DNA of 64,000 nucleotides from Blepharisma stoltei (GCA_914767885.1 CAJZBQ010000056.1:760001-824000), one strand, 5' to 3'. Positions 31,256-42,373 are shown, numbered from the stretch's first letter. The notes: a model not told the origin generated them from the sequence alone. Program-made: numbers and translations.

Positions 31256-32830
31256 ATGGAAGATGTAAGAAGAACTCATATAATTACAAATGATACTTAT
31301 GTAAAAACATCTTTCTTATATAGAGGTCTGGCTATTGTGCTACTTCTTTTTATAATTCCTCTAGAAAGTTTGCTTGGAAATTACATTGAAGATTGAGGAG
31401 GGTCTCTTGTTTATGAAATCCAAAAGTGCAGGACATATGGAGGAGACCAATTTTTTAAAGTAATTTCATGACTTGGTACAAGCTTTACCTTTTTTATCAT
31501 ATTTCCTGCTATATACAATTTATATGACACAAGAAGGGCTATTAAAGCTATTTTGATTATCAGCTTCTCTATGTATGCCTCTCCTCGAACCACAGACGAA
31601 GCAGGTACTTCTGGAGGAGCATTATGTTGCCTGTAAAATGGCAGAGGTAGTTCCAGAAGGAGGCAACGGACGGCTCCCTCATACCCTGAGCACTACCAGG
31701 GGTTAAGAGAGTCTTTTGCTGAAGTTTTTTGGTCCAAGCAGGTTCGGGTGAGTCTCCCCGAAAGATGTCGGCGTCACCATTTTTGATGACGTCATCAGAA
31801 AAGGGCGTTAGCTGGGATTAGTGCTTAACGCCACTGAAGCGCGAAGCTAATCCGTGTAAGGGTAGGGGCTGGAATAATCCCCTGGGACCCCTATAATTTT
31901 ATCTCTCTCTTTTTTTTATCTCTCTCTATGTATGCGCTTAGCATTTTGAGTTTAATTTATCAAGAGCCAAGACCTTATTGAAAGTCAAGCGATATAAGAG
32001 GAGTGAATTGCGAAAGAGGCTTTGGAAACCCAGCCCCAGAAACAATGATCAGCTCTGTACTCTATACAACTCTTGTTGTTGAATTTTTGCATGAGAGAAA
32101 GCATTTATCAAAATATTTATTTTACGGCGGAACCATTGCCTTGCTTGTATTATTGGGATTTAGCAGGCTTTATCTAGGAGAAAACTATCCTCATCAAATA
32201 ATTATTGGCTTATTTTATGGGTTTATCTATGTGACTCTATGCTTTGCATTTGATAAGCAAATTCTTAAGCTTTCTATTCAAAGCTGTTTTAACTGGACGA
32301 AAAATAGAAAAAATGTGTTCTATTGGTTTGCAGTCATTATGTTCATGCTTTTAGGGGCTGTTGCTGTGTTTGATGTCATTACTTTATCAAATAATGTTAG
32401 CATTGACTGGAAAAAAAATGCTTTAAAGCATTGTGATGCAAATTATTCTGTAGGTGGAGGAGCTTCATTTTATATGTCAAGCTGAATTTTTTACAACTTG
32501 GGAATTGTTTCAGGGAATATGCATTCTAGCAAAACTGTTACGCTATTTTGGTGGCACACAAACTGAATTAAAAGGTGGACGAGAGTTATAATCTCATCTG
32601 GATTATGTGTAGGGATCTATTTTCTATTCAGTAATTTATAATTAGACTTGATCCCAACTTATGATACCACTACCTCTTATGTATGAAAATATGTAATCCC
32701 AGAGTTTCTTATGGCCTACCTTTATACAGGAATTTTACCTATAATTTTCGTAAAATCCAAACTTGGGACCAATATCGCTGAAGAAGATGAAGATGAAGAA
32801 TTAATGTCAATAGTCCAGCAGGACGATTAA
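31256..32830 (+). CDS. Glucose-6-phosphatase-like membrane protein lacking catalytic His
   Basis: It has 400 residues after removing the insert at 31579-31935 and a 15-nt intron (32631-32645). Around nine hydrophobic segments are seen. The order of motifs follows the G6PC/PAP2 fold: YQEPRPYW (first motif), then CERGFGNPAPETM where G6PC has a PSGH box, and SRLYLGENYPHQ where G6PC has SRIYLAAHFPHQ. The general acid His of PSGH is Glu here, and the nucleophile His aligns with Asn. So the fold is conserved but phosphatase chemistry is doubtful. It may be a pseudoenzyme or a scramblase/transport derivative. The tail is acidic (EEDEDEE). Confidence 0.75.
31579..31935. mobile_element. GC-rich retroposon-like IES with 12-bp repeat in G6Pase-like exon
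   Basis: CTCTATGTATGC occurs at 31567-31578 and 31924-31935. Deleting one copy plus 345 bp joins SFSMYA to LSILSLIYQEPRPYW, putting the first PAP2-type motif in frame. The right end has a TCTC/T-rich run. No TA repeat and no GT-AG possibility. Confidence 0.85.
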
Positions 32831-32857
32831 ATATATCATTAAGGCTTAAAATTTATT

Positions 32858-33357
32858 ACACAAATAAAATGGCGACGACACCGACCCGTCCTCTCCCGGA
32901 ACTGTGGCGAGATTGGGGACCTTGCTGCGGCCTGAAGCCAATCCGCCCAGGGAAAGGTCTGGAATGGGTGCTGGTAGTTTGTGTCCGGCTAGGTTTCCTC
33001 CCAGTCCAGCAATGACGATCCTAGGGTCGTCCCGATGGGACATGGGGCAAAAAGGGTTTTTCCTCTAGGGACCGCTAGTGCCAATTTGGAGGGCATGGCA
33101 GGAGCCGGCAAGAGCTAAGAAGTTAAACCTTAGCTCTAACCCTAGTCTGGCGCCGTGAAGCACGGTGACCCAGTCCGCCTACTTCCGGGATAGCATGACC
33201 AAGCCCCATGACCGGAAGGAGCTGAGTGGTAGCCTGTGGCACTTAGGTGTACACTGGGAGCAGGGCAAGGAAAGCAAGCGAGGCGTCCAAAAGGCGGAAG
33301 AAAAGGACCTTCGGTCCTGGCAGGGAGCTACTCTATAATTTTAACTAAGACTAAGAC
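32858..33357. mobile_element. GC-rich retroposon-like element with 18-bp target duplication
   Basis: TAAGGCTTAAAATTTATT is at 32840-32857 and 33358-33375. The 500-bp insert starts ACACAAATAAAATGGCGACG, is strongly GC-rich, and ends in an AACTAAGACTAAGACTAAGG-type simple repeat. The right duplication contains the stop codon of the minus-strand gene at 33364, so the element sits exactly at that gene's end. SINE-like; no protein coded. Confidence 0.9.
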
Positions 33358-33363
33358 TAAGGC

Positions 33364-33897
33364 TTAAAATTTATTTATTTTAGCTGCTAAAAATTCTTCA
33401 TGCTTAGAAAGCCATTTCAGCAGTAAATATGAGTCGTATTTATATATCACAGAAATAATACCTTTTAATCTGGCTTTATTTTCGTTATAACTATGAGTTT
33501 GAAAAATGATTTCGTCACAAACTCCGATAGTTGCTTGGTACCCAAATCTAGCTTTTGTTATTGCATATTGGTAATCCCATTGTCTTAACTTCATAAAAGC
33601 TCTAAATAGGGCATCAGGATTTTCAATACTAAGAAGGCTTTCTTCCTTGGCAGTAAGTTCTTCTTTACGGAGAGGTCTAGCATCAGGTTTTGTATCTGGA
33701 AAAGAATTTGTGATAGGGCAAGGAGGTTTATAGTCACTTTGAGGAGGGGAAGGACTGTAGTGGCATAATATAGGATTTTGATTGGGATACTGCCAAGCTT
33801 GCAAATGTTGGCTTGAGGGTTTTTGATGGGATAAAGGACGGCATCGAGGATCAGTATCTATAATCATTGGAAGTTCCATATTATTATTAGCCCCCAT
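33364..33897 (-). CDS. Uncharacterised protein with Pro-rich N-terminus
   Basis: It has 177 residues. The first 80 are Pro/Gln/Ser-rich and probably disordered. The last 90 form a helical, aromatic-rich domain (FRAFMKLRQWDYQYAITKAR, VIYKYDSYLLLKWLSKHEEF). I do not recognise the family. The gene's stop codon lies within the target duplication of the adjacent retroposon-like element; because the duplication copies it, the reading frame is intact. Confidence 0.7.
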   Translation of the reverse strand: MGANNNMELPMIIDTDPRCRPLSHQKPSSQHLQAWQYPNQNPILCHYSPSPPQSDYKPPCPITNSFPDTKPDARPLRKEELTAKEESLLSIENPDALFRAFMKLRQWDYQYAITKARFGYQATIGVCDEIIFQTHSYNENKARLKGIISVIYKYDSYLLLKWLSKHEEFLAAKINKF

Positions 33898-34484
33898 TTA
33901 TTGCTTGATTATTTTATTAAAATTATTTATGCTATTTTCGATTTGCTTTCCTTAAATTTAGCAATTTTTTAACTTGCAATTATAATTTATATATTTGCTC
34001 TATTCTTAATATAAATGCTTAACTTAAAAATTAAAAAATTTCTATCATTCGTTGGTTAATTATCAAATGCAGATTTCATTTATTGTAAATTATGTGATTG
34101 ATGGAATCTTCATGTTGCAATTCTTATCTGCGTACATTCTTGATCCACTAGCTCCAGATGCAAAATTGCTTGATATATAGAAAAAGCAGAGATGATCTAT
34201 TTAGCAATCACATAGCTTAATATTATGATTCTAAAATAAAAGTTAAACTATATTTATTCGAGGCTTAGGCTTTAAAAAGTACACTAATTAATATGTATGA
34301 TTTCCCTCAAAATAATTTATTATTAATTAGTATTAAATGTAAATAAGTTTGAAATCAGCTTAATCATTTATTCCTAAATAGCAACTCGCTACAAAAAACA
34401 TTTTCATATTTTTATACTAAGTTCTCTAAGCAGACTAAATTAAAAAGCGGGCATTTCTAAACCAATTTATCAAAAAAATATCTA
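33898..34484. other. Intergenic, AT-rich
   Basis: Between divergent genes, before a MITE. No ORF, hairpin or family repeat stands out. Probably promoter sequence for both neighbours. Confidence 0.5.
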
Positions 34485-34878
34485 ACTCCCCCCCCCCCCC
34501 CTCCGTGAGCGAACAAAACCATTAGAAAAATCGCCATTTTTGACCAAAAACCCACCCTCCGTGAGTGAACAAAAAAATTTTTTTAATAGAAAAAAATTTT
34601 AATGGAAAAAAATTTTGATATATAAGTGATAATTAGTATAATGAAATCTAGAGCTAATTCTGTTTAATTTTAAACAAATTGCGTTTTAAAACATAAATTT
34701 TGCAAATTAAATTAATATTTGCTTTCCCAATTTTTGCAAATTAGGATTTTTTTAAATTTCGAAAAAAATATTTTTTATAAAATTTATATATAAATTTTTT
34801 TTAAAAAAAAAAAAATTAACCCCCCTCCGTGAGCGAACAAAATTTTTTTGTTCGCTCACGGAGGGGGGGGGGGGAGTA
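34485..34878 (-). mobile_element. BogoMITE-like element, full-length, reverse orientation
   Basis: TA at 34483-34484 and 34877-34878, 394 bp. It is the reverse complement of the arrangement at 25831-26211: the double CTCCGTGAG motif is on the left and the perfect terminal hairpin (CTCCGTGAGCGAAC / GTTCGCTCACGGAG) on the right. It shows that the family inserts in both orientations. It lies 93 bp upstream of the sorting-nexin gene. Confidence 0.95.
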
Positions 34879-34970
34879 AATGATTCTAGATAACCAATCC
34901 TCATTTTCTACCCTTAAAAACGTTTAATAGTAAAAATGCTTCTCCATAAATTTAAAGCCAACTCCTGTCA

Positions 34971-36584
34971 ATGTCGAGATTCTATATCCCAAATAATCTC
35001 TCAACGATTTATGAAGCGAGTGAAAACAGCCATTCAAATACCTCAACTCTACTAACTGGCACATTCATTTTGAACAGCGTCGAAATACATGTGAGCAATC
35101 CAATCATCCAAGAAGACAGTCCTTTTTCAAGGCATGTCTTATATTTGGTTCATGGAGAAGACTCATCAGGACCTTTTGAGGTTCATCGAAGATATAGCGA
35201 TTTTCAAACTCTTCGAACTCAGCTGCAGTTGAGATGGCCTGGATGCTTCATACCTCCAACACCTCCAAAAAAATACCTTGGAAATTTTTCTGCAACTTTT
35301 ATTGAGAGTCGAAGATCTTTCCTTGAAATGTTTGTGGGAGAAATTTCAAAAATCAATTTCCTTTATACGTGTGAAGATTTCCAAAATTTTATAAGAGGAA
35401 AAGGTGACTATGAAAAGAGCATATACAATCAAAAACCATCCATAAGTGATTTAGCAATTGTCTATCAAAGTATTTTTAGTGAATTTGTTGATATTGGGAT
35501 CAATGATGAGATGCTGGTCAAGATGCAGGAACATGAAAACTTTTTGAAAGCAAATTTGAGTAATTTGAACGCTTTTAAAAAAAATGCGAAAAATATTTAT
35601 TTACATGCTGATAGCTTGAATATGCAATGGATGAATTTAAACGAGAAAATCAAAGAAATTGAAGGAGAGTATATTAAGAAAATGAAGGAAAATCAAGAAA
35701 ATCAAAAAATTAAGCCTATAGAAAGGCATAATCCTTTCAGAGAATTGTATGAGTGAGCAAAGCTGGAAGTCATGAACGTAAATGCTATGATTGAGACAAT
35801 ACAAACCAAGCATGAATACAATGCGCTCAGGCATGTGAAACAAAAAGAATTTAAAAAGGCTACAAAAAATATAGTGAAAACCGATGAGCCAATTTCTGGA
35901 ACTGAATATGTCCAAAAATTCGTAAACAAGCTTACTAACTCTCCCCCCCCCCCCCCTCCGTGAGCGAACAAAAAAATTTTGTTCGCTCACGGAGGGGGGT
36001 TAATTTTTTTTTTTTAAAAAAAATTTATATATAAATTTTTATAAAAAATATTTTTTTCGAAATTTAAAAAAAATCCTAATTTGCAAAAATTGGGAAGCAA
36101 ATATTAATATTTAATTTGCAAAATTTATGTTTTAAAACGCAATTTGTTTAAAATTAAACAGAATTAGCTCTAGATTTCATTATACTAATTATCACTTATA
36201 TATCAAAATTTTTTTCCATTAAATTTTTTCTATTAAAAAAAATTTTTGTTCACTCACGGAGGGTGGGTTTTTGGTCAAAAAATGGCGATTTTTCTAATGG
36301 TTTTGTTCGCTCACGGAGGGGGGGGGGGGAGTAAGAGATCTGAAGGTAAAATCAGCATATTGGGTAAAGAAATTGATGATTTAGAGTTAATATTACATAT
36401 CATTACTGTGCGGCTTTGCGAAGAAGAAATTCCAAATTTTAAGGCTGCGAGAACTAAAGAGTTTGAAAGAATGGTTGAAAAGTACTCAAAAATTATTAAT
36501 GAAGGATTTAATAATATTTCTGGTAAAGATTCCCCTCTCCTAATGAAATTTGAAGAAGAGCTTACCTTTAGCAATGCTCATTAG
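34971..36584 (+). CDS. PX-domain sorting nexin
   Basis: It has 405 residues after removing the IES at 35938-36333. The PX domain spans about residues 28-150, with the phosphoinositide-binding RRYSDF (Arg of RRYS), the PPxPPKKYLG loop and the ESRRSFLEMF helix. The C-terminal half is a helical BAR-like coiled coil (EKIKEIEGEYIKKMKE). Sorting nexins tubulate endosomal membranes rich in PI3P. UGA Trp joins YE to AKLEVMN. No introns. Confidence 0.92.
35938..36333 (+). mobile_element. BogoMITE-like IES in sorting nexin exon
   Basis: TA at 35936-35937 and 36332-36333, 396 bp, full-length and nearly identical to 25831-26211 and 45952-46341. Excision joins FVNKLT to KRSEGKISI in frame. Confidence 0.95.
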
Positions 36585-37043
36585 CTTGATAGCCTGCTAT
36601 CATTGTGCTTTTGCATACAATAATTAATTTTTCTAATTTATTTATAATTATTATATAATCTCAAATAATTAACTCGGAAATAAAGAATTCAAAATTCCTT
36701 ATTTGTTCAAAATTAGAGCATTAGCTAATCTGTATTTTAGATAATATAATCGAATATTTTTCAGCACAGTATATATTAATTAAATGCATAAAATTCAAGT
36801 GCTTTTTTTAATTTCAGCTGAAATTTTTGTTTCAAAAGATACACAGATATAAAGCTCTGTGCAGATTTTGGTTCTGGCGATTGTTATTTTTAATATCGTT
36901 TAAAAAGTTGAGAAATTTCACAAATTAATAATAATGTGCCTATTTTCAATGGATAAAAACACACGATGCTAATTAACTGTTTTCCTGCTTACTATGTAAA
37001 AATATAATACGGTTATTATTATAAATGATCATATTCGCTGAAT
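36585..37043. other. Intergenic, AT-rich
   Basis: Between the sorting nexin 3' end and the acyl-CoA synthetase start, on the same strand. I see no repeat-family member, tRNA or ORF with coding character. Confidence 0.5.
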
Positions 37044-40000
37044 ATGGGTATAATAATTATGGGTCTCGGATCATATAGCACACCTGTACATCAGTATAGC
37101 CAAGCTATTTCCGGTGAAGAAAAACCCGGAGAAACTCCAATTTATGTAAGTCCTTTAGCAAAACCATATCTTTACACTCCCTTACTCCCCCACCCTTCTC
37201 TCTGTGTGCGAAAAAAATTATTGGAAAGTGTCTATTTTTGGTAAAACCACACCCTCTATAAACGAACAAAATTTTTATAAAAAAATATGATGGATTGATG
37301 GTTAGTATAATGAAATCTCTAGCTAATTTTTTCAAATTTAAACAGCTTCAATTTAAAACATAAATATAGCGTCTGCATCGCTATAGCGTGCCTTGCACAG
37401 GTTCTCCACACCAGCTTGGAGCTCAGACAAGCCACCTAAAGGTGGCAATCCAAGTTGACAAATCCTTGCAAAAGGGCACGCTTTTGCCAACTTGGAGTTG
37501 ACTTGGCACCTTTAGGTGGCTCTTCAGAGTTCCAAGTTGGTGTGGAGAACCCTGTGCAAGGCACGCTATAGTGATGCAGACGCTATATCGCAAGCTAAAT
37601 TAGTTTTGCTTTCCAATTTTTGGGGAAAAAATTTACTATAAAAATTTAAACCCCATCCGTGAATAAACAAATTTTTTTGTTTTATTTTGGAAATAGGGAT
37701 GCTAGAAACAGGAGCCACAACTTTGTATCAAAATTTTCAAGTGAGTGTAAAAAATCATGGAGAAAAGCCATTCCTAGGGACACGTAGAGTAAAAAATGAC
37801 GGCTCTTATGGAGAGTATATATGAAAGACCTATGACGAAGTATCAGAGCTTTCAATGAAAATTGGTTCGGGACTGCATGCTCTAGGTCTCACAGAGAAAA
37901 ATGATGAAAATTTGTCAATTTTAGGGATTTATGCAAAAACTTCTGAAGAATGGATGATTACAGATATAGCTGCAATGAGTCAAAATATTACTATTGTTCC
38001 GATTTATGAGGTTCAACAGCCTGAAACAATTAGATTTATCATTAATCAGACCCAAATGAAGGCTGTGGTCTGCTCTGTCATGCAACTTGAAAAATTAATG
38101 TCAATAAAAGCAGATGGAAGTCTACCAAGTTTAAGGATTATTATTGTGTTTCCTGAAATTAATGAAGACATAAAAGCTAGATGTTCAAGCATAGGAGTTG
38201 ATGTTTATAGTCTCCAAGAAGTTGCAAATCTGTCCCAGGAAATTGTGGAATCTCCTCCAAAGCAAAGCGACGTTTATACAATTTGCTATACAAGTGGCAC
38301 CACAGGGAGGTCAAAAGGTGCAATAATCACCCATTCAAATGTGATTGCTACCATCGCTGGGATTTCTGCGTCTGGGTTTTTATTTAATCCAAATGACAGT
38401 CATTTATCATATTTGCCATTAGCCCATATGCTCGAAAGGCTTATTTCTCAGATGATAATTTTCTATGGGGCAAATATAGGCTTCTATTCAGGTGATGTGA
38501 ATAATATAAAAGACGATCTATCAGCTCTCAAGCCGACGATTTTTGTATCAGTTCCCAGACTTTATAATAGATTTTATGACCTTATGATTCAGCAGTTCAA
38601 TAATATGACAGGGATTAAAAAATTCATAGCTGACAGAGCGTTGGCGTGAAAAATGTCAAGCTATCATACAGATGGAAGCGTAAGCAATAGGTTCTGGGAT
38701 ACCTTGGTTTTCAACAAAATCAGAAATAACTTACTCCTCCCATCCTTGATCGAACGATTGACTGTAAAAATTCCTAAAAATTGGGAAAATTAACGCCCAT
38801 CCTTGATCGAACGATTTTCATATCATCCAAATTTTAATATATGTAAAAATATCTTTAAAAATTTAAAATTTTTAATTCAATAAGGAACAAATTAAAATTT
38901 ATACATTTTAAAGGGGTGGCCAATAAATCGAAACATTAAAAATTGGTATTCTTATGAAATTAATTCAATTTTTTGCTGTTAAAACAATTACTAAATACTC
39001 TTAATATTTAAAAGTAAATAAAAAAACAAAAAACATATTTTTTTTTTTTATATATATAAATTTTTTTCTCAAAATTTTTTTTTAACCCCATCCTTGATCG
39101 AACGTTGGCGAGCCGTTCGATCAAGGATGGGGGGAGTTAGGCGGAAGGGTCAGATTCATGCTTACAGGCTCAGCACCTATTTCTGGAGAAGTTTTAAGCT
39201 TTTTGAGGGTAGCATTTGCATGCCCAATTGTTGAAGGCTACGGACAAACTGAATCTTGCGCTGGAAGCATGGTTACGCGCCCTACAGATAATGAATGTGG
39301 GCATGTAGGTGGTCCTTTACCTTCTTTAGAGGTAAAACTTGTCGATGTACCTGATATGAAATATCTATGCACTGATACAGATGAAACTGGAACATCAGCC
39401 CCTAGAGGAGAAATTTGCATAAGAGGGCTTACAGTCTTTAAGGGTTACTATAAAGAGCCTGAGCACACTAGCGAGGCTATTGACTCTGAAGGGTGGCTTC
39501 ATACAGGTGACATAGCAACAAGGCTGCCACATAATGGCGCCTTTAAAATTATTGACAGAATAAAAAACTTCTTTAAGCTTGCGCAAGGTGAATATGTGGC
39601 AGTAGAAAAAATAGAGCTGATGTATACCAAAAGCAAATTTATCAGTCAAATCTTTGTATATGGGGATTCATTCCAATCGTTTTTGGTTGGAGTGGTGGTC
39701 CCTGATGAAGAATATATAAGAAATTCATGGTTAGGGGAGCATGGAATTAGCCCTGATACGCCATTTGATGTCATCTGCAAGAGAAAAGACTTAAAACATG
39801 ATATTTTAGAAGATATGAAAAGAATTTCTAATGAAGCTGGGCTGTTTGTTATTAACATTCATTACTCATTTAGATTATTATAAAAAAGCTCCCGACCAGC
39901 AAATTGCTTTTCATATCCCTTACTTCATGATCGATTGGCCAAGCGAATGCCTCTAGCCTTGCTGGAATGTCCCTTTCCAACTTCCAAGTTCTATCCTCCC

Positions 40001-40322
40001 TCAAGATAAAACCTTGCCCTGATGCGAGCTTCCGGTCGGCCAGCCCGATGATGCGCTCAACCAGACCTATGAAACCCGCCACTCACAGTACTCTGCTCTG
40101 CCTTCCACAAAGTCCCTAAACTCCCATCTGGCTGCAGGTGTTAAGAGGGCAGGTAAGCTCTCCACACTATTTTTATATATGCTTGGTTATGAGCAAGTAA
40201 GAAAAATTCATCTGGAGCCAATTCCTTGGAGCACTGATGATTTGATTACTCCAACCCAAAAACTGATGCATTTTAAGGCAAAACTTAAATATCAAGACGT
40301 AATAGCAGAACTTTATTCTTAA
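37044..40322 (+). CDS. Long-chain acyl-CoA synthetase, split by three IESs
   Basis: It has 671 residues once 37185-37704, 38734-39139 and 39849-40185 are removed. It activates long fatty acids to acyl-CoA using ATP. Motifs: YTSGTTGRSKGA (AMP-binding P-loop), LPLAHMLER, LTGSAPIS, EGYGQTE, GWLHTGDIA, and the family signature DRIKNFFKLAQGEYVAVEKI. The C-terminal GYEQVRKIHLEP and TPTQKLMHFKAKLKY blocks are typical of ACSL proteins. Start at 37044; 37059 is an alternative. No stop-codon-interrupted reading remains after excision. Confidence 0.95.
37185..37704 (-). mobile_element. BogoMITE-like IES carrying a nested palindromic element
   Basis: TA at 37183-37184 and 37703-37704. The ends are diverged (CTCCCCCACCCTTCTCTCTG; right CATCCGTGAATAAAC hairpin). 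Internal MITE sequence is interrupted at 37376 by a complete TAGCG palindrome (37377-37587) and then resumes (GCAAGCTAAATTAG, TTTGCTTTCC). Removal fuses YTP to LETGATTLYQNF in frame. Confidence 0.88.
37377..37587. mobile_element. TA-TAGCG nested palindrome inside a MITE
   Basis: 211 bp from TAGCGTCTGCATC to GATGCAGACGCTA, flanked by TA on both sides (37375-37376, 37586-37587). Inside are second-level hairpins such as CCACCTAAAGGTGG and an AACTTGG-type arm pair. It interrupts the MITE at a TA, as a transposon insertion would. Confidence 0.88.
38734..39139. mobile_element. IES with distinct ATCCTTGATCGAACG inverted ends
   Basis: TA at 38732-38733 and 39138-39139, 406 bp. Ends are CTCCTCCCATCCTTGATCGA and TCGATCAAGGATGGGGGGAG, with the same motif repeated about 60 bp inside one end and as a hairpin (CATCCTTGATCGAACG / CGTTCGATCAAGGATG) at the other. 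The arrangement copies BogoMITE but the sequence is unrelated. Excision fuses KIRNNL to GGRVRFMLTGSAP. Confidence 0.9.
39849..40185. mobile_element. GC-rich retroposon-like IES in acyl-CoA synthetase exon
   Basis: Only TTG (39846-39848, 40183-40185) repeats exactly, with a longer imperfect match (TTGTTAT / TTGGTTAT). Removal restores NEAGLFGYEQVRKI. In reverse orientation it shares blocks with 51660-52214: GAGGAGGAT-like, GGAAGTTGGAAAGGGA, TTCGCTTGGCC. Target duplication seems decayed. Confidence 0.78.
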
Positions 40323-40345
40323 GTAATGCATTAATTATGGCAAAA

Positions 40346-42373
40346 TTACATTCAGCATGGCTCTGCGATCTGTTGGGAATTATCCTTTTCACCAATTGAA
40401 TTCTGTCTAAATGATATTGAGCTTGCTTTCCTCCTTTCGCTGCTTTCTCTTGCTTGCTCTTTTTCCCACCTCTTTTTCCTTTCATAATTCATCATTAATT
40501 GATCCCAAACTGCTTTGTTTACGACCCCATTCACTAACATTCCCGCTTCTTCCTGGAACCTTTTAACTAAGGCTTCAGTTTTTTTCCCATAAATTCCATC
40601 AGCTTTATGCCTCGTCCCAAGGGAGCTATTAAGTGCAGCTTGTAGCAGTTTGACGTCATCAGGGTCGTTTTCTGGTTTTAATAAGGAAATGTTGTTTTTA
40701 AATGGTGGGATTTGAATCATTTGGCGCTCTGACATTTCATTCATAAAACTTTTCATGAGTTCTCTGTGCTGGGAGTCTTTTGACTGGATTTCAATAGGTG
40801 AGGTATTTCCGCTAGAAAAGGAAGGGCTAGGAATTTCATGAGAGGAGAATTCCCGTATGATATTTTCAAAGCTGCTGTTTCGAGAGCCCATCCCAGAGCT
40901 TATAGGAGTGTAAGCTGTTGAGTCATCGTGAATGTGCTCAAGCTTTTCTCGGATTACCGATGCAATTTTGGAGATAAAAGAAGGCCGAAGATTAAATGCT
41001 GAAGCCATTTCTTCAGCTACTCCTTCAGGAGTGTCTGCATGAAGGTTAAAAACAAAATCCAATTTTATAGGAGAAACTTTGCCAGTTGCGGCATCTCTGT
41101 TTCCGATATTGATTGAGATTTTTATTTCTGTGTCCTGCGGCTCTTGCGGAGCATTAGCGAACTGTATGATATCAGGACGATGCACATTTTTTTTATTTTC
41201 ATTGATGACTGTTCGACTCATATTTTCTGGTATTTCTTTTTCCTTCCCTACATGACTTTGGATTTCTTTTTCTTTCAAGGTCTCTTTGGTTTTTGATAAA
41301 GTTGCAGGCTTTTCCCTCACTGAACTATTTTTTTCCTCTTTTTCATTATTTTTTGGCATTGAATGAGGAGACTCGTTTTTTATTTCTTCATAATCTATAT
41401 GTGGAAGAATTTCTGGGGTTTTGTGCTCAAGGTTTTCTTCAGATTTCAGCGCAATGGGGTGGTGGACTCTTTCATCATTTTCATCAATAAATAGAAATGG
41501 ATGATCTAATAGTTCTTGCGCGTATGGTCTTTGGTCAACAGGAGCTAGACAGAGCTCAATAAATTCTTTTACTTCTTTGTCAGCAATTCTTTCAAGGACG
41601 AGTGGCTTAATTCCGTTCGTGACTTTTCTATAGACTTCAACAGGAGTCTTGCATTCGGAATATGGAATTGCGTGGGTGCACATTTCGAGTAAGCACAAGC
41701 CGAATGAGTATATGTCGACTGTCGGGCCATATCTTTCTTCGAATAGCTCAGGAGCCATGTATTGAGGGGTTCCAAGAACAGTCTTATTGTGAGAGGTCCT
41801 CATAAAAGTGGATAGACCTAAGTCGCCGATTCTGATATCTCCAGTGCTTGAACTTACGAAAATATTGTCGCATTTTAGATCTCTGTGAATGACTGGGTAA
41901 GGTTTCTGTGAGTGCAAATAATGGAGCCCATTCAAAATATCTCTGCATCATTGTTTAATGACCCGAAGATGTGGAGATCTGATTTTTTTCAAATATTGCT
42001 TCAAAGAGCCACCTGTCATGATTTCAGTGATAAATATGACTTCTTCTCTTTCTTTATTGTGCCATGCTTTGATAAAATGTATGATATTTGGGTGCATTAA
42101 TTTTTGAATCATCATAATTTCGTCTCGAACTTTTTCTTTCTCGATTTTGCTCATTCCTCCAGTTTTAACAACATTTCACGCGACTTCGCAGCCGGTATCA
42201 TTGTCAATAGCTCGGTATACTGTTTTATACGCACCACTGCCTATTTCTTCATTGAACTAAATAAAGGGTACTCGAGAAAAGCGGCCTTTTGGAGAGTCTT
42301 CTACGATTTTGTAGTGAGTCTCTTTGATTTTGTTGAGGTCTTCTTCGTTTTCGCCTTCTTCTTGGCTTTTCAT
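40346..42373 (-). CDS. WNK-like kinase with C-terminal peptidoglycan-binding-like domain
   Basis: It has 670 residues. A 15-nt intron (42257-42271) lies in the N-terminal part, and the stop is at 40346 because the UGA after AEPC is Trp. WNK hallmarks: the GSGAYKTVYRA loop carries the catalytic Lys, and the usual VAIK Lys is replaced (EVAWNVV). HRDLKCDNIF, GDLGLST and GTPQYMAPELF follow. A domain from KISINIGN to REKLEHI resembles the OSR1/WNK autoinhibitory (PF2-like) fold. The final 100 residues contain LLQAALNSSLG...DGIYGKKTEALVKRFQE...VVNKAVWDQL, a peptidoglycan-binding type-1-like helical repeat, unusual on a WNK. Confidence 0.88.

Noticed and set aside
36246-36330. Protein starts such as MFTHGGWVFGQ or MSEQKFF preceding several exons
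   Set aside because: These are translations of the MITE terminus (CTCACGGAGGG motif) and recur at every copy.
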